Below, one piece after another: positions 1 through 5,325 of a stretch of DNA of 5,805 bases. The stretch is from NCBI GenBank assembly GCA_027457005.1, contig DAIDTV010000106.1, forward strand, positions 1 to 5,805, written 5' to 3'. The notes beneath the pieces are model-generated. The model was given only the letters and a program-made list of their open reading frames with translations, searched no databases and was not told the DNA's origin. Position numbers and translations under genes: made by a program. Origin of the DNA: Chloroflexota bacterium (GTDB taxonomy: Bacteria; Chloroflexota; Limnocylindria; Limnocylindrales; CSP1-4). The first letter of the stretch is position 1, and each line of letters starts with the position of its first letter.

Positions 1-584
1 TCGTACATGCGGTCGTGCGGGAAGACGTCGAGCGCGATGTCGTGGGCGCGGTCCGCCGGCGTCCCCGCCGGGACCAGCCCGATTCGCGTGGTGACCCGAT
101 GGACGTGCGTGTCGACCGGCATGAGCGGCAGTCCGAAGCAGAACAGCAGCACCACCGAGGCGGTCTTGGGCCCCACGCCGTCGAGGCGCACCAGCCAGTC
201 CCGCGCAGCCCGCGGCTCCATCGCACCCAGGAAGTCGAGCGCATAGTCACCGCGTTCCTCGTGGATCCGGCGCAGCACGCCCTGGATGCGGGGCGCCTTC
301 TGCTGCGCCAGTCCGCCAGAGACGATGGCCGACGCGACCGACTCGACCGGCGCGAGCACCACGGCATCCCAGTCCGGGTACCGCCTGGCGAGCTCGTCGA
401 AGGCGCGCTCGGCGTTGAGGTCGCTGGTGTGCTGCGAGAGGATCGTGAGCACCAGCTCGTCGGTCGGCGGACGGCGCGGCTGCCATTCGGGGAGACCGTA
501 CTGCTCGCGGAGCGCCGCCAGCACGAACGAGACGAGCCCGGGGCGCTCGCGCTCCAGCGCCGCGGCCGCGGGGAGCACCGTCAC
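1..584 (-). CDS. nth: Endonuclease III-like DNA glycosylase (HhH-GPD family), 3' end outside window
   Basis: This gene encodes a base-excision-repair glycosylase/AP lyase of the HhH-GPD superfamily, which would remove oxidised pyrimidines from DNA in the cytoplasm. 194 residues are visible. A helical N-terminal part carries LTILSQHTSD at residues 46-55, typical of endonuclease III-domain proteins. The helix-hairpin-helix follows as LDGVGPKTA at about 134-142, with K140 in the place of the catalytic lysine. PVDTHVHRV at about 156-164 supplies D158, the catalytic aspartate. The C-terminal region, where a [4Fe-4S] cysteine loop would sit, is beyond the window edge, so cluster binding cannot be judged. 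The GTG start at 584 overlaps the glycerate kinase stop as GTGA, which argues for translational coupling. The ribosome binding site is weak. MutY and AlkA/OGG-type glycosylases are alternatives, but the GVGPKTA...VDTHV pair favours the endonuclease III branch. A repair gene at the end of a solute operon may simply be co-transcribed. Confidence 0.9.
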   Translation of the reverse strand, partial: MTVLPAAAALERERPGLVSFVLAALREQYGLPEWQPRRPPTDELVLTILSQHTSDLNAERAFDELARRYPDWDAVVLAPVESVASAIVSGGLAQQKAPRIQGVLRRIHEERGDYALDFLGAMEPRAARDWLVRLDGVGPKTASVVLLFCFGLPLMPVDTHVHRVTTRIGLVPAGTPADRAHDIALDVFPHDRMY

Positions 585-1756
585 GCCCGGTTCGGACGGC
601 CGCCGGGCATTGCGCCCAGCGACACGAGCCGGGCCACGCGCTCCGCCGCGCGCTCGATCGGTGCCGTGCCGGCGGCCATGGCTGCCTCCAGGCCGCGGTG
701 GTCCTCGCAGGCCGGCAGCACCACGGCTCCCTGCGTCGCGAAGGCGGTGAGCCCGTCCGGATCGACGCTCCCGCCGATCACCACGCACGGCACACCGGCC
801 TCGCGTGCCCGCCGGGCCACCCCGAACGCCGTCTTGCCGAAGGCGGTCTGCGCGTCCACCCGGCCTTCGCCGGTGAGCACCAGCGAGGATCCGGCGAGGC
901 GGTCGTCGAAGCGGACCAGCGTCATCACCTCCGCGACACCGGGACGCACGGAGAACCCGGCGAAACGGTCGGAGATCGCCAGCAGGCCGGCCACGGTGCC
1001 GCCGGCAGCACCTGCGCCGGGGACGTCCCGGATGGCGTGCCCGGCCGCGGCTTCGAGCAGGTCCGCACAGCGCGCCAGCGCGGCCTCGAGCGCACCCACC
1101 TGTTGCGGAGAGGCGCCCTTCTGGGGGCCGTAGACAGCCGCCGCGCCATCCGGCCCGAGGAGCGGGTTGGTCACGTCGGAGGCGACCGTGAGGCGAACCT
1201 CGGCGAGCAGGGGCGAGACGCCGCGGAGGTCCACGCGGGCCAGCCGCGCGAGTGCCGCGCCGCCTGGCGGAAGGTCCTCGCCGTCGGCGTCGAGAAACCG
1301 CGCCCCAAGCGCGACCAGGAGGCCGGTACCGCCGTCGGTGGTGGCGCTTCCCCCGACCCCCAGGACGATGTCGCGTACGCCGAGCCCGATGGCGGCCGCC
1401 AGCGTCAGGCCGGTCCCGAACGTGCTCGCCGCCCCGGGATCCCGCTCGTCCGGTCCCACCCGCGCCAGCCCCGAGGCGTAGGCAAGCTCGACGATTCCGC
1501 GGGCGCCCGAGCGCAGGAACCGGGCGCCGATGGCCCTGCCGAGCGGATCGCGAGAGGCCGCCGGCAGCTGCTGCCAGGACGGATCGGCCGCCAGCAGCGC
1601 GTCCAGCAGGCCGGCCCCGCCGTCCGACATGGGGCAGCGGTCGACCGTGTCGTCGGGGCGTGCGCCCGTCCAGCCGGTCGCCATCGCGTCGGCCACCTGC
1701 ACGCTGGTCAGGGAGCCCTTGAACGAGTCGGGCGCGAGCAGCACGCGCAGCGGCAT
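581..1756 (-). CDS. Glycerate kinase (GarK/GlxK-type family)
   Basis: The product (391 residues, a usual length for the family) phosphorylates D-glycerate with ATP. Family members often yield 2-phosphoglycerate, but the product cannot be told from sequence. Visible family motifs in order are LLAPDSFKGSLTS at residues 6-18, PMSDGGAGLLDAL at 42-54, GVGGSATTDGGTG at 133-145, SDVTNPLLG at 193-201, YGPQKGA at 209-215 and TGEGRVDAQTAFGKT at 295-309. The ATG at 1756 is chosen because the family begins almost directly with the hydrophobic strand before APDSFKGS. An in-frame GTG at 1825 would add 23 residues with no family resemblance. The start overlaps the stop of the preceding small ORF as TGATG, and the stop overlaps the next start as GTGA. 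A GGTGG seven bases before the ATG may serve as a weak ribosome binding site. Beside two glycerate-type glycosyltransferases, the enzyme probably sets the free glycerate pool or recycles glycerate from glucosylglycerate breakdown (inference). Confidence 0.95.
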   Translation of the reverse strand: MPLRVLLAPDSFKGSLTSVQVADAMATGWTGARPDDTVDRCPMSDGGAGLLDALLAADPSWQQLPAASRDPLGRAIGARFLRSGARGIVELAYASGLARVGPDERDPGAASTFGTGLTLAAAIGLGVRDIVLGVGGSATTDGGTGLLVALGARFLDADGEDLPPGGAALARLARVDLRGVSPLLAEVRLTVASDVTNPLLGPDGAAAVYGPQKGASPQQVGALEAALARCADLLEAAAGHAIRDVPGAGAAGGTVAGLLAISDRFAGFSVRPGVAEVMTLVRFDDRLAGSSLVLTGEGRVDAQTAFGKTAFGVARRAREAGVPCVVIGGSVDPDGLTAFATQGAVVLPACEDHRGLEAAMAAGTAPIERAAERVARLVSLGAMPGGRPNRA

Positions 1757-1950
1757 CAGCCGGCCACCGCGGGGCCCCAGACCGGATCCGACGAAACAGT
1801 GGCCCTCGAGTCCCGTCCCGGCCACCCGGGCGGGTCGGTTGCCCCGCCGCGGGCGGTTGCCCCGCCGCGGGCGGTTGCCCCGCCGCGGGCGGTTGCCGCA
1901 CCGCGGTCGGCTGACGGGCCGCGGTCGGTTGTCGTGCCGGCATCGCTCAC
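1756..1950 (-). CDS. Possible 64-codon small ORF with hexapeptide repeats
   Basis: I do not recognise this protein. The reading frame starts with a GTG that overlaps the gpgS stop as GTGA and ends in a TGA that overlaps the glycerate kinase ATG as TGATG, so it fills the spacer exactly. A GGAAGG lies seven bases before the GTG, a better ribosome binding site than those of its neighbours. The predicted peptide is Thr/Ala/Gly/Arg-rich: a TDRGPS and an ADRGAA unit are followed by three identical TARGGA units and then a non-repetitive tail ending VWGPAVAG. There is no signal peptide, membrane segment or cysteine. Because the DNA repeat unit is 18 bp, all three frames stay open across it, so openness alone is weak evidence of coding. 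It may be a real peptide, or only a ribosome path that couples gpgS to glycerate kinase, or untranslated spacer. Confidence 0.35.
   Translation of the reverse strand: MSDAGTTTDRGPSADRGAATARGGATARGGATARGGATDPPGWPGRDSRATVSSDPVWGPAVAG
1838..1945. repeat. 18-bp tandem repeat (minisatellite), six units
   Basis: The plus-strand unit is GTTGCCCCGCCGCGGGCG. Three perfect copies lie at 1838-1855, 1856-1873 and 1874-1891. Three diverging copies follow at 1892-1909 (3 mismatches), 1910-1927 (5) and 1928-1945 (7), so divergence rises steadily toward the gpgS stop. A faint further copy may lie at 1820-1837. There are no spacers between units. The unit length is a multiple of three, so changes in copy number would keep the small ORF in frame. 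The array lies wholly between gpgS and glycerate kinase. The GC-rich units contain CCGCGG and can fold in single-stranded form. Confidence 0.95.
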
Positions 1951-3914
1951 GCGGTGCCCTTCCGGCGCTCGAGGTACTCGGGTATCCGGATCATCGGCGG
2001 CCGCTCCTGATCGGCCAGCTCGATCACCTCGAGCGACAGCCGGCTGGGCGACGAGCGCGGCAGCTTCATGGTCGAGCCGAGCTCCGCGAACAGGTGTGCC
2101 CGGCGCCGCTCCTCGAGCCGCTTCATGACCGCCTGCAGGATCACGAAGCTCATGCGCGAGAGGCCCTCGAGTTCCTGGTTGCGGTGCACCCGGCGCTCCA
2201 GGTCGACCTGCCCCAGCCCCTCCAGCCCCACCCGCTCGATGGCGTCGATGAGGTGGCCCATCTCCACCGCGTAGCCGGTGAAGAAGGGGAGCGTCTCCAG
2301 CAGCGAACGACGGCCGGCATACTCGCCCGCCAGCGGCTGGATCATGCCCGAGAGCTCCGGGAAGAAGAGGTTGATGAGCGGCCGCGCGACCAGCTCGGTG
2401 ACGCGCCCCCCGCCGCCCTCGCGGAGCACCCCGCCCTCCACGATCGGCCGCTGGTAGTAGCCCTTGACGTACTGGATGCGCGACTCGCTCAGCAGCGGAC
2501 CGAGGGTGCCGTATGCCATGCGCGGCCCCCAGTCCTGCACGTCGGTGTCGCACCAGACGACGATGTCGCCGCTCGTCTCGTAGAGGCTCTTCCAGAGCGC
2601 CTCGCCCTTGCCCCGGTAGGAGCCGTACGCCGGCAGCACGTCGGGGTGCTGCACCACCCGGGCCCCTTCGGCCGCGGCCACCTCCCGGGTCTGGTCGGTC
2701 GATGCCGAGTCGATCACCAGCAGCTCGTCCACGAGCGGCACCCGTTCCATGAGCTCCACGCGCGCCGCACGCACGATGGGGCCCACCGTGGTCGCCTCGT
2801 TGAGCGTCGGCAGCACCAGGCTGATGGTGACGTTGTGCCGCTCCTTCAGCGCGACGAGCCGCCGCAGGTCGGCGAACTCTGCGTGGTGGTAGTTCGATTC
2901 GGCGAACCACCGGTCGACCCGTACCGGGACGCTGCGCTCCTGCTCGGCCGCCCGATCGACCGACTCGAGGGTCTCGGCCTGCTGCGCGGCACGCTCGAAC
3001 GCGGCGCGGCTGGGGGTCTCCTTGGTCCGCACCACGATCACCGTCGTCCGGGCCTTCTGCGCGACGTACTCGGGGAGCACCCCGAAGAGGCCACCGGCTG
3101 TCGGGGCCGATCCCGGGCCCCCGCTGGAGGCCGTGCCGTGGCTCGCCGCCGCGGCGGATCCCGTGAGGCCGGCGGCTCCCCCGGGCCCGACGGAGGCCCC
3201 CATCACGAGCAGGTCGGCCGACTCCGACTCGCGGAGGATCGCGTTCCGCACGTTCACGGCCTCGCGCACGAGGGGGACCGAGCGGCCCCGGGCGTGCTGG
3301 CGGATGAACGCCTGCAGGGCGCGCTCCGCCTGGGCGCGCACGGGTTGCCCCACGCCGGGGGGCAGGACGTGGAGGACGGCGACTTCCGCGTCCATGCGCC
3401 GGCCGAGCGCATCGGCGAACCGGAGCGCGAGCTCGGCGTGGGGACCGCCGCGCACGGGTGCCAGGATCCTCCGCACCTCCCCGACGCCGCGCTGCTTCAC
3501 GACCGCGATGTCGCACGGCGCATCCCGCACGACCGAGTCGATGGTCGGGGTGAACACGGCCTGGGCGCCACGACGCCCGCCCGGCGTGCCACTCCAGCCG
3601 AACACGATCAGGTCTGCGTCCTCTTCGGCCGCGGTCTCCAGGATCCCCTCGGCGGCGCGCCTGCCGATCCGGACCATGGTGCGCAGCTCGACGCCCTCCG
3701 GGACGAAGTCCAGCACCTGCTGCAGCAGGCGGCGCGCGTGGCGGGCCCGGGTTGCGCCCTCGGACAGCGGCACGCCCTCGGGGATCTCGACGATCCCGAG
3801 CGCGACCAGGTACCCGCCGCGGTCCATGACGGCGGCGCCGATGCGGACCAGGTCCGCGGCGGTGCGCGGGTTGGCGAGCGGGATCAGGATGCGCCCGGGG
3901 AGGCGGGCGGTCAT
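1947..3914 (-). CDS. gpgS: Fusion: two USP domains + glucosyl-3-phosphoglycerate synthase (GpgS)
   Basis: This 655-residue protein has two parts. Residues 1-141 and about 146-298 resemble universal stress protein domains (ILIPLANPRTAADLVRIG start; DLIVFGWSG; then ILAPVRGGPHAELALRFADA, DLLVMGAS and a closing TVIVVRTKE). Residues about 335-655 are a complete GT81-type GpgS, which transfers glucose from an NDP-glucose to 3-phosphoglycerate, the first step to glucosylglycerate. Matches to mycobacterial GpgS are PTLNE at 369-373, GKGEALWKSL at 435-444, the metal motif DTD at 456-458, GGGRVTELVARP at 501-512 (the phosphoglycerate-binding region), YAVEMG with E551, and VHRN with H577. All key residues are present. 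Neither USP domain keeps the usual G-2X-G-9X-G(S/T) ATP loop. The ATG at 3914 overlaps the upstream stop as ATGA; GGGGA lies about ten bases before it. The frame remains open up to 4877, but that stretch overlaps the upstream gene and shows no family match. A stress-regulated synthase is inference; the GpgS assignment is strong. Confidence 0.93.
   Translation of the reverse strand: MTARLPGRILIPLANPRTAADLVRIGAAVMDRGGYLVALGIVEIPEGVPLSEGATRARHARRLLQQVLDFVPEGVELRTMVRIGRRAAEGILETAAEEDADLIVFGWSGTPGGRRGAQAVFTPTIDSVVRDAPCDIAVVKQRGVGEVRRILAPVRGGPHAELALRFADALGRRMDAEVAVLHVLPPGVGQPVRAQAERALQAFIRQHARGRSVPLVREAVNVRNAILRESESADLLVMGASVGPGGAAGLTGSAAAASHGTASSGGPGSAPTAGGLFGVLPEYVAQKARTTVIVVRTKETPSRAAFERAAQQAETLESVDRAAEQERSVPVRVDRWFAESNYHHAEFADLRRLVALKERHNVTISLVLPTLNEATTVGPIVRAARVELMERVPLVDELLVIDSASTDQTREVAAAEGARVVQHPDVLPAYGSYRGKGEALWKSLYETSGDIVVWCDTDVQDWGPRMAYGTLGPLLSESRIQYVKGYYQRPIVEGGVLREGGGGRVTELVARPLINLFFPELSGMIQPLAGEYAGRRSLLETLPFFTGYAVEMGHLIDAIERVGLEGLGQVDLERRVHRNQELEGLSRMSFVILQAVMKRLEERRRAHLFAELGSTMKLPRSSPSRLSLEVIELADQERPPMIRIPEYLERRKGTA
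1958..1963 (-). promoter_or_regulatory. Shine-Dalgarno sequence for the small ORF start at 1950
   Basis: GGAAGG on the minus strand lies inside the last codons of gpgS (the Arg-Lys-Gly of its C-terminus), seven bases before the GTG at 1950. Its sequence and spacing fit initiation at that GTG. The next ATG, at 1943, is about 14 bases away, too far for good use. The motif also encodes the end of gpgS, so chance cannot be excluded. Confidence 0.45.
3090..3194 (-). other. Gly/Ala/Ser-rich insertion inside the second USP domain
   Basis: Residues about 241-275 of the fusion protein are low-complexity, rich in Gly, Ala, Ser, Pro and Thr. They separate the strand ending DLLVMGAS from LFGVLPEYVAQKA, which in ordinary USPs follow one another within about ten residues. 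The insertion sits where the nucleotide-binding loop would be, and GV replaces the usual GS in LFGV. It probably forms a flexible surface loop and makes ATP binding by this domain unlikely. Confidence 0.7.
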
Positions 3915-5296
3915 GTGGCTGCGTTCCCCGGCGCCGGCCCGTCGCCCTCCGCCTGCGCCACCTCCTGCGCCACCTCCTGCCAGCGCGAGACGAGATAGGA
4001 CTTGGCCAGCTCGAAGGCGCGCGCCTGCCGCTCGACCACGGCCTCCGCCTGCTCCCCGCCCAGGTCCCGCACCTCGAGCAGGAGGCCGGCCACGCGTCCG
4101 AAGTAGAGGGGAACCAGGGCGGCCACCAGGCGATCCAGGGGCAGCACGCGGCGGTGGGCGGCCACGCACACGTCGTACACCACGCGGGCCCACGCCTCGT
4201 CGGGGAATGCGAAGTCGCCCGGCTCGAGGGGTTGGCGGGGGGCGTCGGCACGGGCCGCGCGGTCGGCGGCGGCGCCCGCGTCCGTGGCGAGCTCGCACAC
4301 CATCTCGGCGGTCTGGGGCGCGAGCATCCGGTCCCATTGCTCGCCCTGGGCCAGGCGGCCCCGGTGGAACTCCTCGAGGAGCCGCAGGAAGTCGATCTGC
4401 AGGGGCGGCGGTTCGACGACCCGCTCGAACCCGTACGCCGGCACGTCGTGCGAGCCCCGCACCTGCAGCCAGCGGTCGGCGTGGCGCTCGGTGAGCCGGA
4501 GGATGGTGGAGAGGACCTGGCTGAACATGGGACCGAGGTCCGCGCCAGGATCCTTGGGATCGTGCACCTTGGCCCCCAGGCGGGCCTGGCAGACCGCGAA
4601 GCCGCCGGCGATCGCGCTGGTCGTCATCCAGATGTCGACACCGAACCGGCTGACCTCGGGGGTCCAGTCCTCCTGCTGCAGGTAGTGGTCCACCAGGTCG
4701 CCGCTGACGCCGAAGTCGCCACCGATGGGCTGGCGGATGCGCAGCCCGTACAGCGCGCGGGTCAGCGGGTACGTGACGGTGTTGGTGATCGTCCCGTCGT
4801 TCTTGTGCCGAGCATAGAGCGGCGACACGAAGTCGAAGCCGCCTTTCAGGATGGGGCCGGCCAGGAGCTCGATCCACTCGGGCAGGATCGAGCGCAGGTC
4901 CGAATCGACCACCACCAGCGCCTGCACCTCCAGCGCCCGCGCGACCTCGAACACGGTACGCAGCGCGGCGCCCTTCCCGCCCACGCCGTCGACCTCGGGA
5001 TAGGTCAGGCTGATCCGCTGCAGCCGGTTGCGCGGTCGCACCAGGAGGATCCGCTCGACGTAGTCGGGGGGTTCGGTCTCGACCACTACCCGCTGCGTCC
5101 CGTCGGGCGAGCCCGCATCGGCGTTGACCAGCACCGGGCGCAGGTCGGGGAAGTACTGCACCAGGCCCGCCTGGGCCGCGCGCGCCACGTGCCCGATGGT
5201 GGCGGCGTTCCGGAAGCTGGGGATGCCCACCATGATGTCGGCGCGGCCGACGCGCTCGACGGCATCGCGGAGGGCGGGCGGCACCGGCGACAGCAT
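3911..5296 (-). CDS. GT-A glycosyltransferase, glucosylglycerate/mannosylglycerate synthase-like
   Basis: This is a 461-residue retaining-type GT-A glycosyltransferase without membrane segments, probably cytoplasmic. The N-terminal nucleotide-binding fold begins DIMVGIPSFRNAATIGHV at residues 20-37, followed by NADAGSPDGT at 58-67. GGKGAALRTVFE lies at 106-117, and the DXD-type metal site is VVVDSDLRSI with D131 and D133. Acceptor-side motifs are PLYARHKNDGTITN at 159-172, YPLTRALYG at 176-184, IRQPIGGDFGVSG at 187-199, FGVDIWMTT at 218-226 and LGAKVHDPKDPG at 240-251. This pattern recalls enzymes that put glucose or mannose directly on D-glycerate (MGS or GGS types); the donor and acceptor cannot be read with certainty. 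About 150 further mostly helical residues follow, ending in a duplicated EVAQ. The ATG at 5296 is chosen by the fold; upstream codons overlap the preceding gene in another frame. An internal ATG at 5233 is an alternative. The stop overlaps the USP-GpgS start, suggesting coupled translation with gpgS. Confidence 0.8.
   Translation of the reverse strand: MLSPVPPALRDAVERVGRADIMVGIPSFRNAATIGHVARAAQAGLVQYFPDLRPVLVNADAGSPDGTQRVVVETEPPDYVERILLVRPRNRLQRISLTYPEVDGVGGKGAALRTVFEVARALEVQALVVVDSDLRSILPEWIELLAGPILKGGFDFVSPLYARHKNDGTITNTVTYPLTRALYGLRIRQPIGGDFGVSGDLVDHYLQQEDWTPEVSRFGVDIWMTTSAIAGGFAVCQARLGAKVHDPKDPGADLGPMFSQVLSTILRLTERHADRWLQVRGSHDVPAYGFERVVEPPPLQIDFLRLLEEFHRGRLAQGEQWDRMLAPQTAEMVCELATDAGAAADRAARADAPRQPLEPGDFAFPDEAWARVVYDVCVAAHRRVLPLDRLVAALVPLYFGRVAGLLLEVRDLGGEQAEAVVERQARAFELAKSYLVSRWQEVAQEVAQAEGDGPAPGNAAT
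3953..3976. repeat. Perfect 2 x 12-bp tandem duplication
   Basis: CTGCGCCACCTC occurs twice in a row on the plus strand, with four more bases of a third copy after it. It encodes the doubled EVAQ near the C-terminus of the glycosyltransferase, is in frame, and probably arose by slippage. It lies outside any recognised motif. Confidence 0.9.
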
Positions 5297-5325
5297 GGAC
5301 CTACTGTAGTCCAGCCGGTCCGCGA
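5297..5325 (-). promoter_or_regulatory. 29-bp gap with small palindrome before the glycosyltransferase start
   Basis: This is the only clear non-coding gap in the window. On the minus strand it ends GGACTACAGTAGGTCC directly before the ATG. That stretch contains the perfect nine-base palindrome CTACAGTAG (5301-5309), within an imperfect GGAC/GTCC dyad. The only ribosome-binding-like bases, AGTAGG, are three bases from the ATG (closer than usual) and overlap the palindrome. No -35/-10 pair is convincing. It may be an operator or a small hairpin affecting initiation, but a palindrome this short can arise by chance. Confidence 0.25.

Noticed and set aside
1757..1825. Earlier GTG start at 1825 for glycerate kinase
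   Set aside because: The extra 23 residues have no family counterpart; members start just before the APDSFKGS motif, which fits the ATG at 1756.
1838..1945. CRISPR-like array
   Set aside because: The units are only 18 bp, directly adjacent with no spacers, and no cas gene is present; this is a minisatellite.
1757..1946. Terminator or promoter between gpgS and glycerate kinase
   Set aside because: GC-rich dyads are present because of the repeats, but there is no T-run and no recognisable -35/-10 pair; the overlapping frames suggest continuous transcription and translation.
15..2128. Long plus-strand frames at 15-1133 and 698-2128
   Set aside because: Antisense to endonuclease III and glycerate kinase, which have clear family motifs. 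The translations are low-complexity Arg/Ala/Pro/Gly text.
1530..3998. 822-codon open frame on the plus strand
   Set aside because: It lies antisense to gpgS and glycerate kinase, has a His/Arg/Leu-rich composition typical of high-GC shadow frames, and shows no family motif.
1951..4251. Minus-strand frame running 4251-1756 (831 codons) as one gene
   Set aside because: Over 4251-1951 it is a shifted reading of the USP-GpgS and glycosyltransferase genes. Only its last 65 codons (1950-1756) are not covered by another gene, and these are listed as the small ORF.
3915..4877. N-terminal extension of USP-GpgS back to 4877
   Set aside because: It overlaps the glycosyltransferase in another frame and is Arg/Pro/Gly-rich without domain resemblance. 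The ATGA overlap at 3914 is the natural start.
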